Source of the DNA: Achromobacter pulmonis
GTDB lineage: Bacteria; Pseudomonadota; Gammaproteobacteria; Burkholderiales; Burkholderiaceae_B
Assembly: GCF_002885955.2 (NCBI RefSeq)
Contig: NZ_POQS01000004.1
Span: forward strand, 578,102-617,227
Length of the DNA: 39,126 bases
Direction of reading: 5' to 3'
Shown: positions 16,981 to 25,521 of the stretch, in pieces
How positions within the stretch are numbered: position 1 is the stretch's first letter
Layout of the letters: the number at the start of each line of letters is the position of its first letter
Position numbers and translations under genes: made by a program
The notes under the pieces: generated by a model
Seen by the model: only the letters and a program-made list of their open reading frames with translations
Told to the model about the DNA's origin: nothing
Databases searched by the model: none

Positions 16981-17910
16981 CTATCTTGCAATCCAATTCC
17001 GCAACGGATGTTCAGCCAATCCAGTACATGCCTGCACTAACCGAAACCGTGGATGCGTTTGACTGATTTTTTTATCAGCGCCGCGCATTATAGCGGTGAT
17101 TTCTGTTTTCGCCAAAACGGCCTGCGGTAGTTCGGAAAACTCGGCGTATAAACACGCGCCAGATCCCGACATGCGAACCGTTGAACCCTTCAACTGTTCG
17201 CTTAGCCACCGCGATGCCCCAAGCACTTCAGGGTAAAGGCGGAAGACCACCGGCTCCAAGTCGTTTCTGCCAAAAGCCTTGCCGAAGCTGTTGCCAGGGC
17301 AGAAAGTTGGCGAAGCAAGAAAGTCCGCTATTGTGATGTAAGAAGAATCTCTTGTCAAATCCGGCGCGGAAAAAATTTCAGCGGTCGGCACGCTGGCGTC
17401 CGGCTGCGCCACCAGATAGGCGCGTTCCGGCAGTTCGACGGCGCTGAGTTCGTCGCCCACGCCCTGCGCGAACGCGGACTGGCCGAACACGAAGACCGGC
17501 ACGTCGGCGCCCAGCGGCAAGGCCAGCTTCATCAGTTCCTCGCGCGACAGGCCCGTATTCCACAGGCGGTTCAGCGCGATCAGCACGCTGGCGGCGTCGC
17601 TCGAACCGCCGCCCAGGCCGCCGCCTTGCGGTATGCGCTTCTCCAGCGCGATCTGCGCGCCCATGCGGGTGCCGGTCGCCCGTTGCAGCGCATGCGCGGC
17701 GCGCAGGGTCAGGTCCTGTTCCGGCGGCACGCCGGGCAGGTCCGCGGCGCGGCTGATGACGCCGTCTGCGCGCACGTCGAAATGCAGCGTGTCGCACAGG
17801 TCGATGAAGCGGAAGACGGTCTGCAGCAGGTGATAGCCGTCGGCCCGCCGGCCCACGACATGCAGGAACAGATTGAGCTTGGCGGGTGCGGGTACGTCGT
17901 AAAGCGTCAC
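16981..17910 (-). CDS. ispE: 4-diphosphocytidyl-2-C-methyl-D-erythritol kinase
   Basis: A 309-residue GHMP kinase of the MEP isoprenoid pathway that phosphorylates CDP-methylerythritol. The beginning YDVPAPAKLNLFLHVVGRRA, the ATP loop PQGGGLGGGSSDAAS (about residues 90-105) and the C-terminal RMSGSGACLYAEF motif are all present. It runs slightly longer than usual because of a tail of about 35 residues after that motif. The 3' part of the gene (16981 to about 17380) is clearly poorer in GC than the 5' part: 29 of 60 bases at 17041-17100 against 42 of 60 at 17401-17460. The gene directly follows lolB (22-base gap) and directly precedes tRNA-Gln. Confidence 0.96.
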   Translation of the reverse strand: MTLYDVPAPAKLNLFLHVVGRRADGYHLLQTVFRFIDLCDTLHFDVRADGVISRAADLPGVPPEQDLTLRAAHALQRATGTRMGAQIALEKRIPQGGGLGGGSSDAASVLIALNRLWNTGLSREELMKLALPLGADVPVFVFGQSAFAQGVGDELSAVELPERAYLVAQPDASVPTAEIFSAPDLTRDSSYITIADFLASPTFCPGNSFGKAFGRNDLEPVVFRLYPEVLGASRWLSEQLKGSTVRMSGSGACLYAEFSELPQAVLAKTEITAIMRGADKKISQTHPRFRLVQACTGLAEHPLRNWIAR

Positions 17911-17932
17911 GGCGAAACGGGGCCGTCGGCCC

Positions 17933-18535
17933 CTACGAGGATTGGTTGACGACCAGCCGCAGCATGATGCGGCGGCCCGGCTCCTGGCGTTCCAGGACCA
18001 GCAGTTGCGGGCCGAGCGCGTCGTAGCGCGACAGGCGCGCGCGCCAGCCGCCCTGTTCGAAGGCCACGGGGCGGCCCAGCTCGTCGCTGGAGACGTCGGA
18101 GGCCTGCGGTTGCGCGGCCAGCTTGCCGCGCAGCCAGTCGCGCAGGCCCGATACCGGCACGCTGCTGCCCAGGACTTCCGCGGCCAGGCCGTCGGGATTG
18201 TCGGCCACGTAGCGCGTGCCGTCGGCCTTGGTGAGCGTGGCCGCGCCGGGGCGGCCTTCGACGCGGGCTTCGGTGGAGCCCAGCGGATTGGTCAGGTCGA
18301 GCACGTAGCGGCGGCCGTCGTCGGACCACGAGAAACCGCCCTGCACCGCGTTCTGCTGGCCGCCGGCCTCGTTGACCGTGAGCGCGAAACGGCCGACGCG
18401 GGAAAACGCGTCGGCGCCGGCGCCTTCGATGGGCTTGGGCGTGGTGCAGGCGGCAAGCAGGGCCGCCAGCAGCGCCATCAAGGCCCAGCGCAACAGCGCC
18501 GCGGCCCGGCGCGCATGCAGGATCGCCGGCGTCAC
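17933..18535 (-). CDS. lolB: Outer membrane lipoprotein receptor LolB
   Basis: A 200-residue lipoprotein that takes lipoproteins from the periplasmic carrier LolA and inserts them in the outer membrane. The N-terminal hydrophobic signal ends in the lipobox LLAAC with the lipidated Cys30. The mature part has the LolB pattern: a VGRFALTVN strand, GGFSWSDDGRRYVLDLTNPL, and the DWLRGKL helix near residue 135. It lies between the TPR protein gene and ispE, the usual lolB-ispE order in proteobacteria. The start overlaps the TPR gene stop by four bases, so the three genes form one unit. Confidence 0.9.
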   Translation of the reverse strand: MTPAILHARRAAALLRWALMALLAALLAACTTPKPIEGAGADAFSRVGRFALTVNEAGGQQNAVQGGFSWSDDGRRYVLDLTNPLGSTEARVEGRPGAATLTKADGTRYVADNPDGLAAEVLGSSVPVSGLRDWLRGKLAAQPQASDVSSDELGRPVAFEQGGWRARLSRYDALGPQLLVLERQEPGRRIMLRLVVNQSS

Positions 18536-20355
18536 AGTCCGACCCCCAGGCGCTTGATCACGTCCTGGACGGTCTTGTTCTTCGGGTCCTTCTGCTTGGC
18601 GGCGCGCAGCAGTTCCACGGCCTGGTCGCGCTTGCCCTGGCTCCAGAGCACTTCGGCCAGGTGGGCCGCGATATCGGCCTCGGGACGCACGCTGTAGGCG
18701 CGGCGCAGGTAGTCGGCGGCGGCGGTGGAGTCGCCCATCCGGTACTTGACCCAGCCCATGCTGTCCAGGATGAAAGGATCGTTGGGCGCCAGCTCCAGCG
18801 CCTGGGTGATCAGGTCCAGGGCCTCGGACAGGCGCTGGTTGTGGTCGGCCAGCGTGTAGCCCAGCGCGTTGTAGGCGTGCGCGTGGTCGGGGTCCAGCGC
18901 GATGACCTGGCGCAGCATGCGCTCCAGGTCGGCGAGGCGGTTCTGGCGCTCGTAGAGCATGGCCAGTTCGTATTTGATCTCGACCGTGTCCGGCATGGCC
19001 TGGTCGGCCTCTTCGAGCACCGAGACGGCCTGCGATACGCGATCGGCGTCGCGCAGGATCTGGGCCTTGGTCAGCACGCCCAGCGTGCGTTCCTCGTCGT
19101 CCTGGGGGCCGGCGGCGTCGATCATGGAGAGCGCGCCGTCGACGTTGCCGCTCTTGGCGCGCAGCACCGCCTGGCGCATGCGCACGGAATAGCGCAGGGT
19201 CGGATCGTCGATGCGGCCGAGTTCGGCGATGGCGTCGTCGTACTGGCCCTGGTCCTCGGCGATGCGGGCCAGCAGCACGTGGGCGTCGGCGGCGGCCGCG
19301 CCGGCGTCGGTGGCGCCCGGCACGGTAGCGCGCTGGCGCTGGTTCTGCACGTCCAGGTACTGCTGCAGCAGCGATTTGGCCTGCGGCAGCTGGCCGGCCT
19401 TGTAGGCGAGCTGGGCCTGCATGAAGAGCAGGTCGAAATCTTCCGGGGCGCGGCGCGACATGGCCTGCAGTTCGGCCAGCGCGCCGTTGTAGTCGCCGCC
19501 GTCGGCCAGTTGGCCGGCCAGCATCAGGCGCACCTTGCGGGCGTTGGGATTGCGGGCGATGTAGGCGCGGGCCTCGGCCTGCGCGCGCTGCGGATCGATC
19601 TTGGCGCCGTATTCCAGCACGCGCAGCGCGGCCGCCTCGGAGCGGGGCTCGCCGGCCAGCGCGGCGCGCGCCTCCTGGGCGGCGCGCGGGTAGTCGCCGG
19701 CGGCGGAGGCCACGTCGGCCAGCGCCAGGTGCGCGGCGGGCAGCTTGCGCACGCTGTCGCTGAAGGATTCGTCGAGAATGCGCAGGGCCAGGCGGCGGTC
19801 GTTGAGGCGGCTGAGCACGGCCAGGGCCTGGCCGATGGCGGCGGTCTTGTCGCGCGAGGCGTCGATGCGGTTGCGCAGCGCCTGCGACAGGCCTTTGGTC
19901 TGGCCATTGGCCGCGGCCAGCGCCAGCTCGGTCGAACTGGCCTCCACGTCGTTGGGCGACAGGCGCGCCCAGACCCGCGCGGCTTCAAGCGCGCCGGGCA
20001 GGTTGCCGCCGGCGAGCTGGAACTCCAGGGCGCGGCGCGCCAGGCGTGGATCGCTGGTGTCTCGGGCCAGGGACAGCATGGTGGCGGCCGCCGAACCGTA
20101 CATGCCGCGCTGCGCGGCGATCTCGGAGGCCAGCACGCGATAAAAGATGTCGGCGGTCAGCGATACATAGGGTAACTGGCCTGGACGCAGGCGGATCACC
20201 TCGGTTTCAGGCTGACGGCTCTGGGGCGCCATGCGGGGGCCGGTCGCATCGCGGGTCCGGCTGTCGGCGGCCTGCGCCGGCGGGGTCAGTATTGCTGCCA
20301 GCGCAACGGCCAGCGCGGCAATCCCGAGGTTCATTGGTTTGAAAGACGACTTCAC
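18532..20355 (-). CDS. Secreted tetratricopeptide repeat protein
   Basis: About 607 residues: an N-terminal signal peptide (hydrophobic run LGIAALAVALAAIL, cleavage likely after PAQA) and then helical TPR repeats for nearly the whole length, clearest from about residue 430 with HAYNALGYTLADHNQRLSEA and DPFILDSMGWVKYRMGD. The protein should sit in the periplasm or at the outer membrane as a scaffold. Two starts are possible: GTG 20355, which gives a basic n-region (KSSFKP), and ATG 20334, which gives a signal without positive charge; I favour the GTG on that ground, though no clear ribosome site supports either. The frame runs on to 20934 but that part is antisense to mutM and is not real. It is coupled to lolB. 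Confidence 0.86.
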   Translation of the reverse strand: MKSSFKPMNLGIAALAVALAAILTPPAQAADSRTRDATGPRMAPQSRQPETEVIRLRPGQLPYVSLTADIFYRVLASEIAAQRGMYGSAAATMLSLARDTSDPRLARRALEFQLAGGNLPGALEAARVWARLSPNDVEASSTELALAAANGQTKGLSQALRNRIDASRDKTAAIGQALAVLSRLNDRRLALRILDESFSDSVRKLPAAHLALADVASAAGDYPRAAQEARAALAGEPRSEAAALRVLEYGAKIDPQRAQAEARAYIARNPNARKVRLMLAGQLADGGDYNGALAELQAMSRRAPEDFDLLFMQAQLAYKAGQLPQAKSLLQQYLDVQNQRQRATVPGATDAGAAAADAHVLLARIAEDQGQYDDAIAELGRIDDPTLRYSVRMRQAVLRAKSGNVDGALSMIDAAGPQDDEERTLGVLTKAQILRDADRVSQAVSVLEEADQAMPDTVEIKYELAMLYERQNRLADLERMLRQVIALDPDHAHAYNALGYTLADHNQRLSEALDLITQALELAPNDPFILDSMGWVKYRMGDSTAAADYLRRAYSVRPEADIAAHLAEVLWSQGKRDQAVELLRAAKQKDPKNKTVQDVIKRLGVGL

Positions 20356-20416
20356 GCGGCCCGTCCGGTTGATGGCACAATCTTCGTACACGCAATTGAT
20401 GATCTTACACTGGCTC

Positions 20417-21244
20417 ATGCCGGAACTGCCTGAAGTCGAAACCACGCGTCGGGGAATCGACGCCGTCATCACCGGCCGCACCCTGCAGCGGCTGGTCATC
20501 CATGAATCCCGCATGCGCTGGCCGATACCGCCCGATTTGCCGGCGCTGGTCGGCGGGCGCGCGGTGCTGGAATGCGCGCGCCGCGGCAAGTATCTGCTGC
20601 TGCGCTTCGAGCATGGCACCCAGATAGTGCATCTGGGCATGTCGGGGTCGCTGCGCAGCGTGCCCCCGGGGGAATTCCTGCGCAAGCACGACCACGTCGA
20701 GTGGGTTTTCGACCAGGCGGTGCTGCGGCTGCACGATCCGCGGCGCTTCGGCGCGGTGCTGTGGCATCCGCAGGCCGACGGCCCCATCGAAGCCCATCCG
20801 CTGCTGGCCAAGCTGGGCATCGAACCCTTCGATCCGCGTTTCGACGGCGCCTGGCTGCACCGCCACTTCAAGAACCACGGCGCGGCCGTCAAGCAGGTGC
20901 TGCTGGCCGGCATGGCGGTGGTGGGCGTGGGCAATATCTATGCGTCGGAAAGCCTGTTCCGCGCCCGCATCAACCCCAAGACGCCGGCCAACAAGCTGTC
21001 GGCGGCCCGCTGCGAGCGGCTGGCCGACATGGTGCGCGCCACCCTGGCCGACGCCCTGACCTCGGGCGGCAGCACGCTGCGCGACTATGTCGGGGCCACC
21101 GGCGAGCCGGGCGCCTACTTCCAGATCCACGCCGCGGTCTACGAACGCGAGGGCCAGCCGTGCCGGGTCTGCGCCACGCCGATCCGGCGCTTCGTGCAGG
21201 GCCAGCGCGCCACGTACTACTGTCCGAAATGCCAGAGAAACTGA
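20417..21244 (+). CDS. mutM: Formamidopyrimidine-DNA glycosylase
   Basis: A 275-residue base-excision repair enzyme that removes 8-oxoguanine and formamidopyrimidines and cuts the abasic site. The start is fixed by the catalytic N-terminal Pro-Glu of MPELPEVETTRRGI, so upstream frame extension to 20231 is rejected. It also shows LGMSGSLR, the helix-two-turn-helix region with GVGNIYASESLFRA, and a C-terminal zinc finger with CRVC and CPKC (about residues 246-273). The gene is divergent from the TPR gene with about 60 bases between them that must hold both promoters. Confidence 0.97.
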   Translation: MPELPEVETTRRGIDAVITGRTLQRLVIHESRMRWPIPPDLPALVGGRAVLECARRGKYLLLRFEHGTQIVHLGMSGSLRSVPPGEFLRKHDHVEWVFDQAVLRLHDPRRFGAVLWHPQADGPIEAHPLLAKLGIEPFDPRFDGAWLHRHFKNHGAAVKQVLLAGMAVVGVGNIYASESLFRARINPKTPANKLSAARCERLADMVRATLADALTSGGSTLRDYVGATGEPGAYFQIHAAVYEREGQPCRVCATPIRRFVQGQRATYYCPKCQRN

Positions 21245-21274
21245 GCCGGCGCCGCCACGCAATCCACGGGAAAT

Positions 21275-21300
21275 CCCTGTAAAAACAGGGGTATTTGTTT
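21275..21300 (+). terminator. Weak terminator-like hairpin after mutM
   Basis: CCCTGT (21275-21280) pairs with ACAGGG (21285-21290) across a four-base loop, followed by the T-rich GTATTTGTTT. The stem is short, so termination may be partial. Confidence 0.5.
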
Positions 21301-21312
21301 ATAGCAAACGTA

Positions 21313-21341
21313 TTGCACAAACACTAACGCCGGGCTATATT
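21313..21341 (+). promoter_or_regulatory. Sigma-70 type promoter for the MBL-fold gene
   Basis: TTGCAC at 21313-21318 and TATATT at 21336-21341 are separated by 17 bases, the best-spaced promoter I saw in the window. The downstream gene starts at 21383 with AAGGAG at about 21372-21377. Confidence 0.65.
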
Positions 21342-21382
21342 CCTTCCACACCCCTATTCCTATAAAAGCGGAAGGAGCCTCC

Positions 21383-22336
21383 ATGAGCAAGCAATTCGCC
21401 TCGCACGCCGACCTGGCAGACAAGGTCGTCTCGTTCGAAAAACTGTCCGACAACGCCTATGCCTACACCGCCGAAGGCGACCCCAACACGGGCGTGATCA
21501 TCGGCGACGAGGCCGTCATGGTGGTCGACACCCAGGCCACGCCGGTCATGGCCCAGGACGTGATCCGCCGCATCCGCGAAGTCACCGACAAGCCCATCAA
21601 GTACATCCTGCTGTCGCACTACCACGCGGTGCGCGTGTTCGGCGCGTCGGCCTACAACGCCCAGGAAATCCTGGCCAGCCGCGACACCTACGACCTGATC
21701 GCCGAGCGCGGCGAGCAGGACAAGGCCAGCGAGATCGGCCGCTTCCCGCGCCTGTTCCGCAACGCCGAATCGATTCCGCCCGGCCTGGTCTGGCCGACCA
21801 TGACGTTCAAGGGCGAAATGACCGTCAACCTGGGCAATCTGGAAGTCAAGCTGCTGCAGGTGGGCCGCGGCCACACCAAGGGCGACACCATTGCCTGGCT
21901 GCCCGAGCAGAAGATCCTGTTCGCCGGCGACCTGGTCGAATACCAGTCCACGCCCTACTGCGGCGACGCCTATTTCCGCGACTGGCCGACCACGCTGGAC
22001 ACGCTGGCCGGCTTCGAGGCCGAAAAGATGGTGCCCGGCCGCGGCCCGGCGCTGAAGAACGCCACCGAGGTCCGCCAGGGCCTGGCCGGCACGCGCGCCT
22101 TCCTGACCGACCTGTACGGCGCGGTCAATCGCGGCGTGGCCGAGGGCAAGGACCTGAAGACGATCTACCGCGAGGTCTACGACTTCATGAAGCCGCGCTA
22201 CAGCGACTGGGTGATCTTCGACCACTGCATGCCGTTCGACGTGTCGCGCGCCTACGACGAGGCCACCGGCTACAACGATCCGCGCATCTGGACCGACAAG
22301 CGCGACCTGGAGATGTGGGCGCAGCTGGAGGGCTGA
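21383..22336 (+). CDS. MBL-fold protein with degenerate metal site
   Basis: A 317-residue protein with the metallo-beta-lactamase fold pattern: VMVVDTQATP strand, the SHYHAVR loop (His79, His81), GRGHTKGD (His164) and LFAGDLVE (Asp183). The canonical HxHxDH motif here reads HYHAVR, so the Asp and last His are missing, and the late PGHG motif reads PGRG (residues 218-221). At least three usual zinc ligands are replaced, so the metal site must be single or altered. Family relatives include glyoxalase II-like hydrolases. It starts the aromatic gene cluster with its own promoter and a strong AAGGAG ribosome site, and the monooxygenase follows 112 bases later. A hydrolase or accessory role for an aromatic intermediate is inferred. 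Confidence 0.82.
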   Translation: MSKQFASHADLADKVVSFEKLSDNAYAYTAEGDPNTGVIIGDEAVMVVDTQATPVMAQDVIRRIREVTDKPIKYILLSHYHAVRVFGASAYNAQEILASRDTYDLIAERGEQDKASEIGRFPRLFRNAESIPPGLVWPTMTFKGEMTVNLGNLEVKLLQVGRGHTKGDTIAWLPEQKILFAGDLVEYQSTPYCGDAYFRDWPTTLDTLAGFEAEKMVPGRGPALKNATEVRQGLAGTRAFLTDLYGAVNRGVAEGKDLKTIYREVYDFMKPRYSDWVIFDHCMPFDVSRAYDEATGYNDPRIWTDKRDLEMWAQLEG

Positions 22337-22448
22337 GCCCGCGGGCCGCGAGCCGCGGCCCCGCCATCGCAGGAACCGGTACAGCGCGCCGCAGCGCGGC
22401 GCGCCGATGCCGCGCATAAAAGCAAAACGACCCACACAGGAGACAACC

Positions 22449-24128
22449 GTGGGAGACATCGATTTCCAGGCGATGGAGTTCGCCTATGAAAAGCACGCCG
22501 ACCAGGAAGCCAGCGAATTGGCGCGGCACCGGGTCGTCATCGTGGGCGCCGGCCCGGTCGGGCTGACCACGGCGCTGGACCTGGCCCGCCAGGGCGTGCG
22601 CGTGGTGCTGCTGGACGACGACTACCGCCTGTCCACCGGCTCGCGCGCCATCTGTTTTTCCAAGCGCACACTGGAGATCTGGGACCGCCTGGGCGTGGGC
22701 CAGCGCATGATGGACAAAGGCGTGTCGTGGAACGTGGGCAAGGTCTTCTTCCGCGAGCAGGAAGTCTGGCGCTTCGACCTGCTGCCCGAACCCGGCCACC
22801 GCCGCCCGGCCTTCATCAACCTGCAGCAGTATTACGCCGAAGGCTATCTGTACGAGCAGGCGAGCCAGGAACCGAACATCGAGCTGCGCTGGAAAAACAA
22901 GGTCGTGGCCGTGGAACACGGCGAGGACGGCGTGACGCTGAGCGTGGAGACGCCCGACGGCGCCTACCGGCTGCACGCGGACTGGCTGGTGGCCTGCGAC
23001 GGCGCGCGTTCGCCGGTGCGCAAGCTGATCGGCCAGGAAAGCCACGGCCGCATCTTCCGCGACCGCTTCCTGATCGCCGACGTCAAGATGCAGGCCGACT
23101 TCCCGACCGAACGCTGGTTCTGGTTCGACCCGCCCTTCCATCCCAACCAGTCCGTGCTGCTGCACCGCCAGCCCGACAACGTCTGGCGCATCGACTTCCA
23201 GCTGGGCTGGAACGCCGACCCGGTCGAGGCCGTCAAGCCGGAGAACGTGCTGCCGCGCATCCGCGCCCTGCTCGGCCCGGACACGGGTTTCGAGCTGGAA
23301 TGGGTCAGCGTCTACACCTTCGCCTGTGAGCGCATGGACAAGTTCCGCCACGGCCGCATCGTGTTCGCCGGCGACTCGGCGCACCGCGTTTCGCCGTTCG
23401 GCGCGCGCGGCGCCAACAGCGGCGTGCAGGACGCGGAAAACCTGGCGTGGAAGCTGAAGCTGGTGCTGGCCGGCCGGGCGCCCGAAACGCTGATCGACAG
23501 CTACGCCGTCGAACGCGAATACGCCGCCGACGAGAACATCCTGAACTCCTCGCGCGCCACCGATTTCATCACGCCCAAGAGCGACGTCAGCCGCAGCTTC
23601 CGCAACGCCGTGCTGAACCTGGCCAAGACCCATCCCTTCGCGCGCTCGCTGGTCAACAGCGGCCGCCTGTCGCTGCCGGCCACGTACGCCGGCTCGCCGC
23701 TGAACACGCCGGACGCCGACGCCTTCTCCGGCCGCATGGTGCCGGGCGCGGTGGCGCTGGACGCGCCGGTCGAGTCGCGCGGCGCGCCGGACTGGTGGCT
23801 GGGACAACTGGACGGCGAGTTCGTGCTGGCGCTCTTCTGCGGCGAGGCCCTGCCCGGCCGCGACACGCTGCAGGCCCTGCAGGCGCTGCGCCTGGCGCCG
23901 GTGCCGGTCAAGGCCGTGCTGGTGGCCGGCCCGCAATGCGACCTGTCGGCGCTGCCCGGCGAGCTGCCGGCGGTGATCGACCGCGAGGGTTGCCTGGGCC
24001 AGCGCTACGACGCGCAGCCCGGCACCGCCTACCTGATCCGACCCGACCAGCACATCGCGGCGCGCTGGCGCGCCTTCGATGCCGCCGCCGTCGCCGCGGC
24101 CGTCAACCGCGCCACCGGCCGCGCCTGA
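22449..24128 (+). CDS. FAD-dependent aromatic-ring monooxygenase (PheA/TfdB, MhpA-like)
   Basis: A 559-residue class A flavin monooxygenase. The FAD dinucleotide-binding motif VVIVGAGPVGLTTALDL is near residue 30, DG motif VACDGARSPVRKLIG near 185, and the second FAD motif GRIVFAGDSAHRVSPFGARG near 305; the last 150 residues form the thioredoxin-like C-terminal domain of phenol-hydroxylase relatives. Such enzymes add a hydroxyl to phenolic acids with NAD(P)H and O2. I chose GTG 22449 because AGGAG lies 6-8 bases upstream; an in-frame start at 22407 lacks a ribosome site. The position beside hmgA and fahA suggests a product that enters homogentisate or a related ring-cleavage substrate, but the substrate cannot be read from sequence. 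Confidence 0.87.
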   Translation: MGDIDFQAMEFAYEKHADQEASELARHRVVIVGAGPVGLTTALDLARQGVRVVLLDDDYRLSTGSRAICFSKRTLEIWDRLGVGQRMMDKGVSWNVGKVFFREQEVWRFDLLPEPGHRRPAFINLQQYYAEGYLYEQASQEPNIELRWKNKVVAVEHGEDGVTLSVETPDGAYRLHADWLVACDGARSPVRKLIGQESHGRIFRDRFLIADVKMQADFPTERWFWFDPPFHPNQSVLLHRQPDNVWRIDFQLGWNADPVEAVKPENVLPRIRALLGPDTGFELEWVSVYTFACERMDKFRHGRIVFAGDSAHRVSPFGARGANSGVQDAENLAWKLKLVLAGRAPETLIDSYAVEREYAADENILNSSRATDFITPKSDVSRSFRNAVLNLAKTHPFARSLVNSGRLSLPATYAGSPLNTPDADAFSGRMVPGAVALDAPVESRGAPDWWLGQLDGEFVLALFCGEALPGRDTLQALQALRLAPVPVKAVLVAGPQCDLSALPGELPAVIDREGCLGQRYDAQPGTAYLIRPDQHIAARWRAFDAAAVAAAVNRATGRA

Positions 24129-24147
24129 ACTCCTGGGGCCACACATC

Positions 24148-24342
24148 ATGCTGATTACCGAAACCAACCTGCCCGCGCCGGACGACTTCTACGAAGCGCT
24201 GATCGACACGCACCGCGACCTCAGCAACGAGCAAAGCCAGGAACTGAACGCCGCGCTGATCCTGCTGCTGGCCAACCACCTGGGCGACATGGCCGTGCTG
24301 CGCGAAGCGCTACAACACGCCCGCGCATCCGTCGCCCCGTAG
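24148..24342 (+). CDS. DUF2783 small protein
   Basis: A 64-residue acidic protein, MLITETNLPAPDDFYEALI at the start, then two predicted helices with DLSNEQSQELNAALILLLAN. I recognise it as DUF2783, a family found next to FAD monooxygenases of this kind; no function is known. It starts 19 bases after the monooxygenase stop, so it is in the same operon and may be a subunit or stabiliser. It ends in a convergent gap of about 100 bases before the LysR gene, where I saw no clear hairpin. Confidence 0.8.
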   Translation: MLITETNLPAPDDFYEALIDTHRDLSNEQSQELNAALILLLANHLGDMAVLREALQHARASVAP

Positions 24343-24446
24343 GATGGGTGCAGCGCGAGAATCCATAGCCAAGAACCCAATCATCGAACGCGCGAAACCC
24401 ATCAGGCGGCGCCAGCCGCCGCCTTTCGTGGCAAGAGACACCCCCC

Positions 24447-25355
24447 TCACCGCCCCACCGCGAACGTATCCACGATCACCCCCCTCAGCCACTGGTTCCC
24501 GCTGTCCCGGTCCACCCTGCGCTGCCAGTACATATTGGTCTGCAGCGCGGGCACTTTTATCGGCGGCGTCATGAAGCGCAACCCGAAAGGCGGCGCGGCG
24601 CTGGCGGCGAGTTTTTCGGGCACGGTGGCCAGCAGGTCGGTGGCGCTGACGATGTACGGCACCGCGGAAAAGTGCGGGACGCTGAAATGCTCGGCCAGGT
24701 CCACGCCCGCGCGCTCCATGGACTGGTTGACCTGCCCATAGGGCGCGGCGCGCGAGACGATCAGGTGGCGCTCGGCGCGGAACGCCTTGATGCCCATGCC
24801 GGCGTGCGCGGTCGGGTGCGCCTGGCGGAACAGCGTGGCGTAGCCCTGGCGAAACAGCATGCGCTGCAGCGTGCCGGCGCCCATTTCGTCGAAGGCGCCG
24901 ATTGCCAGGTCGACGCGGCCGGATTCCATTTCGCGCGGCAGGTCCGGACCCTGCACGCGCACCGAGTCGATGCGCACGTGCGGCGCGACCTGCACGCAGA
25001 CCTCCATCAGCCTGGGCATGAAATGGATCTCGCCCACGTCCGTCATCGCGACCCGGAAGCGGCGCGTGCTGGTGGCGGCGTCGAACACTTCCTGGTCGCG
25101 CAGCGCCTGCGACAGCACGGTCAGCGCCTCGCTGACCGGCCCGGCCAGGCGCTGCGCGCGCGGCGTGGGCAGCATGCCCTGTCCGGTACGCACGAACAGG
25201 TCGTCGCCAAAGGCTTCGCGCAGGCGCCGCAGGCCGTTGCTGACCGCCGGCTGCGACAGGTCCATGCGGCGCGCCACGGCCGACAGGTTGCGGTCCTCCA
25301 GCAGGTGCTGGAACAGCAGCAGCAGGTTCAGATCGACGTCGCGCAGCTCGGCCAT
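24447..25355 (-). CDS. LysR-type transcriptional regulator
   Basis: A 302-residue LTTR. The N-terminal winged helix-turn-helix begins [20 protein letters not shown] and contains [20 protein letters not shown] (about residues 27-46), followed by the linker helix and a periplasmic-binding-like effector domain with a NahR/NodD-type pattern ([16 protein letters not shown]). It is divergent from hmgA and convergent with the monooxygenase operon, so it is the natural regulator of the homogentisate cluster, with an aromatic compound as probable co-inducer. The 166-base gap to hmgA contains a small palindrome that overlaps the regulator's own promoter. Confidence 0.93.
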   Translation of the reverse strand: MAELRDVDLNLLLLFQHLLEDRNLSAVARRMDLSQPAVSNGLRRLREAFGDDLFVRTGQGMLPTPRAQRLAGPVSEALTVLSQALRDQEVFDAATSTRRFRVAMTDVGEIHFMPRLMEVCVQVAPHVRIDSVRVQGPDLPREMESGRVDLAIGAFDEMGAGTLQRMLFRQGYATLFRQAHPTAHAGMGIKAFRAERHLIVSRAAPYGQVNQSMERAGVDLAEHFSVPHFSAVPYIVSATDLLATVPEKLAASAAPPFGLRFMTPPIKVPALQTNMYWQRRVDRDSGNQWLRGVIVDTFAVGR

Positions 25356-25375
25356 GAGGGTTCCTGTTATTCACA

Positions 25376-25396
25376 AAATTTATAGTCTCTATTTTT
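25376..25396. promoter_or_regulatory. Candidate LysR binding site and regulator -10 box
   Basis: ATAG TCT CTAT (25382-25392) is an inverted repeat inside an AT-rich block within otherwise GC-rich sequence. On the minus strand TATAAA (25384-25379) would be the -10 box of the LysR gene, so binding there would repress the regulator itself. The assignment is inferred from position. Confidence 0.4.
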
Positions 25397-25521
25397 ACAT
25401 TCCCGTAGCCGCAAGAGGGTTTTTTTCCGACAATAAGGTATCGCCCCTCGGCCGCGCCGCGGGGCTTGTCTCTGAAACAGGCCGCGCGGCCATGCACCGC
25501 GCCGCCGCCCAGGAGGATTCA

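Noticed and set aside
20356..20934. N-terminal extension of the TPR protein
   Set aside because: It is antisense to mutM and precedes a clear signal peptide.
22185..24167. 660-residue minus-strand open frame over the MBL and monooxygenase genes
   Set aside because: It is antisense to two recognised genes, shows low-complexity Arg/Gly/Val/His composition and no family motif; such shadows are common in high-GC DNA.
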